The notes beneath the pieces are model-generated. The model did not search any database, had not been told where the DNA came from, and was given only the letters and a program-made list of their open reading frames with translations. Below, one piece after another: positions 5,989 through 6,603 of a stretch of 6,603 nucleotides of DNA (within the stretch, counting starts at the first letter, position 1; each line of letters opens with the position of its first letter). The DNA lies in the NCBI GenBank assembly GCA_934648845.1, contig CAKUFS010000051.1:1-6603 (forward strand), read 5' to 3'. Source of the DNA: an uncultured Eggerthellaceae bacterium (GTDB lineage: Bacteria; Actinomycetota; Coriobacteriia; Coriobacteriales; Eggerthellaceae). The position numbers were made by a program, and so were the translations under genes.

Positions 5989-6192
5989 ACGCGCGAAACC
6001 ATGGGCAAAAGCAGCGCACATACACCGAATCCGCAAGTAATTCAAATCGTGTCCCGCAGCAACCCACGGAACGCAGCGTAAAATCACGCGCGGAGCGGCA
6101 GGGCACGCCAATTGCAAAGAACTGTTGCATCTGCATTGCGCTTTGAGGGAAAATTGCAGGCGGAAAAAACATCGACACCGAAAGGCAAAGAT

Positions 6193-6603
6193 ATGGTTGA
6201 ACATACAATCGACGAATCGGCCGAAACGCGCGAAGAAGAATGCGCTTTCAAGGAAACGCTGGAAAAAACGGGGTTTACGCTCACGGATACCACCGACGTT
6301 TCTGAAATTGGCGCACGCGCTTATGTGATGCGCCACGAAAAAACGGCCGCACGTCTGCTATTCCTGAAAAACGACGATACGAACAAAGCGTTTTCTATTT
6401 CGTTTCGCACGCCTCCGCAAGATAGCACCGGCGTGTTTCACATTCTTGAGCACTCTGTTTTATGCGGCTCGAAAAAATACCCGGTCAAAGAGCCATTCGT
6501 GAACCTTTTGAAAACATCGATGCAGACGTTTTTGAACGCCATGACGTTTCCCGATAAAACAATGTATCCCGTGGCCAGCACAAACGACCAGGACCTTTTG
6601 AAC
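6193..6603 (+). CDS. M16C family zinc metalloprotease, PreP/falcilysin-type (N-terminal part)
   Basis: The first 137 residues of a peptidase that in this family is about 970-1000 residues long and degrades short unstructured peptides inside a closed chamber. The inverted zinc motif HxxEH is HILEH at 83-87, with H83 and H87 as zinc ligands and E86 as catalytic base. The third ligand, a downstream glutamate, lies outside the window. CGSKKYPVKEPFVNLLK (91-107) and LNAMTFPDKTMYPVAST (114-130) are typical of the PreP/Cym1 branch and set it apart from pitrilysin or the processing peptidase. There is no signal peptide, so it should be cytoplasmic. ATG at 6193 has GAAAGG at 6180-6185, 7 nt upstream. 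An in-frame TTG at 6154 with GAGGG before it is a possible alternative start, adding 13 residues. It diverges from the tail-anchored protein gene. Confidence 0.95.
   Translation, partial: MVEHTIDESAETREEECAFKETLEKTGFTLTDTTDVSEIGARAYVMRHEKTAARLLFLKNDDTNKAFSISFRTPPQDSTGVFHILEHSVLCGSKKYPVKEPFVNLLKTSMQTFLNAMTFPDKTMYPVASTNDQDLLN

Larger units (their letters stand above)
5321..6192. other. 872-bp divergent intergenic region without a convincing gene
   Basis: The region lies between the tail-anchored protein gene (leftward) and the M16C protease gene (rightward). Open frames cross it on both strands, but they lack ribosome binding sites, have biased composition (many Arg and Cys) and show no domain. 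Their apparent similarity on opposite strands comes from the inverted repeats at 5716-5933. What is visible instead is symmetry: tandem CCACAGCT repeats (5379-5396), a TATAAT box with an adjacent hairpin-palindrome (5464-5512), inverted repeats around a 128-bp core, and a 16-bp perfect palindrome (5973-5988). No tRNA or other known RNA was recognised. A TAAAAT hexamer at 6079-6084 is a weak -10 candidate for the protease gene. Confidence 0.7.

Noticed and set aside
5624..6208. A 194-codon minus-strand open frame across the intergenic region
   Set aside because: It has no ribosome binding site, is rich in Cys, Arg and Phe without a domain, overlaps the start of the protease gene and runs through both inverted repeats. 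It is best explained as chance.

Overview
The window looks like chromosomal DNA of an actinobacterium, most likely a Coriobacteriia/Eggerthellaceae-type organism. The hints are moderately high GC, a BTAD-containing (SARP-like) regulator, strong AAGGAGG-type ribosome binding sites and an alanine/acid-rich membrane protein. The lineage is inferred from style, not from a marker gene.

Layout, left to right. (1) Positions 1-1466, minus strand: the N-terminal 488 residues of the Sec translocase motor SecA, cut by the window edge. (2) 1467-1910: a gene-free stretch with the likely secA promoter (TATAGT at 1714-1719), a leader of about 240 nt and a G-rich tract. (3) 1911-4589, minus strand: an 892-residue regulator with an N-terminal P-loop ATPase and a C-terminal winged-helix plus BTAD DNA-binding module. 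(4) 4590-4852: its control region, with two TGTTG-N2-CAACA palindromes 22 bp apart upstream of a weak promoter, and a probable terminator of the next gene. (5) 4853-5320, minus strand: a 155-residue acidic protein with one C-terminal membrane helix and no recognised family. (6) 5321-6192: an 872-bp divergent intergenic region without a convincing gene but rich in symmetry. It holds a TATAAT box with an adjacent palindrome, tandem CCACAGCT repeats with a DnaA-box-like site, a pair of near-identical inverted repeats around a 128-bp core, and a 16-bp perfect palindrome. (7) 6193-6603, plus strand: the start of an M16C (PreP/falcilysin-type) zinc metalloprotease, cut by the window edge.

secA and the M16C protease are housekeeping protein-traffic and protein-turnover genes. 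The regulator and the tail-anchored protein look like lineage-specific genes, and each has its own control region. Nothing shows that they form one operon: a candidate terminator and a separate promoter lie between them. The most interesting unexplained features are the inverted repeats at 5716-5933 (a possible invertible segment or pair of convergent promoters), the double operator of the ATPase-regulator, and that regulator's domain order.
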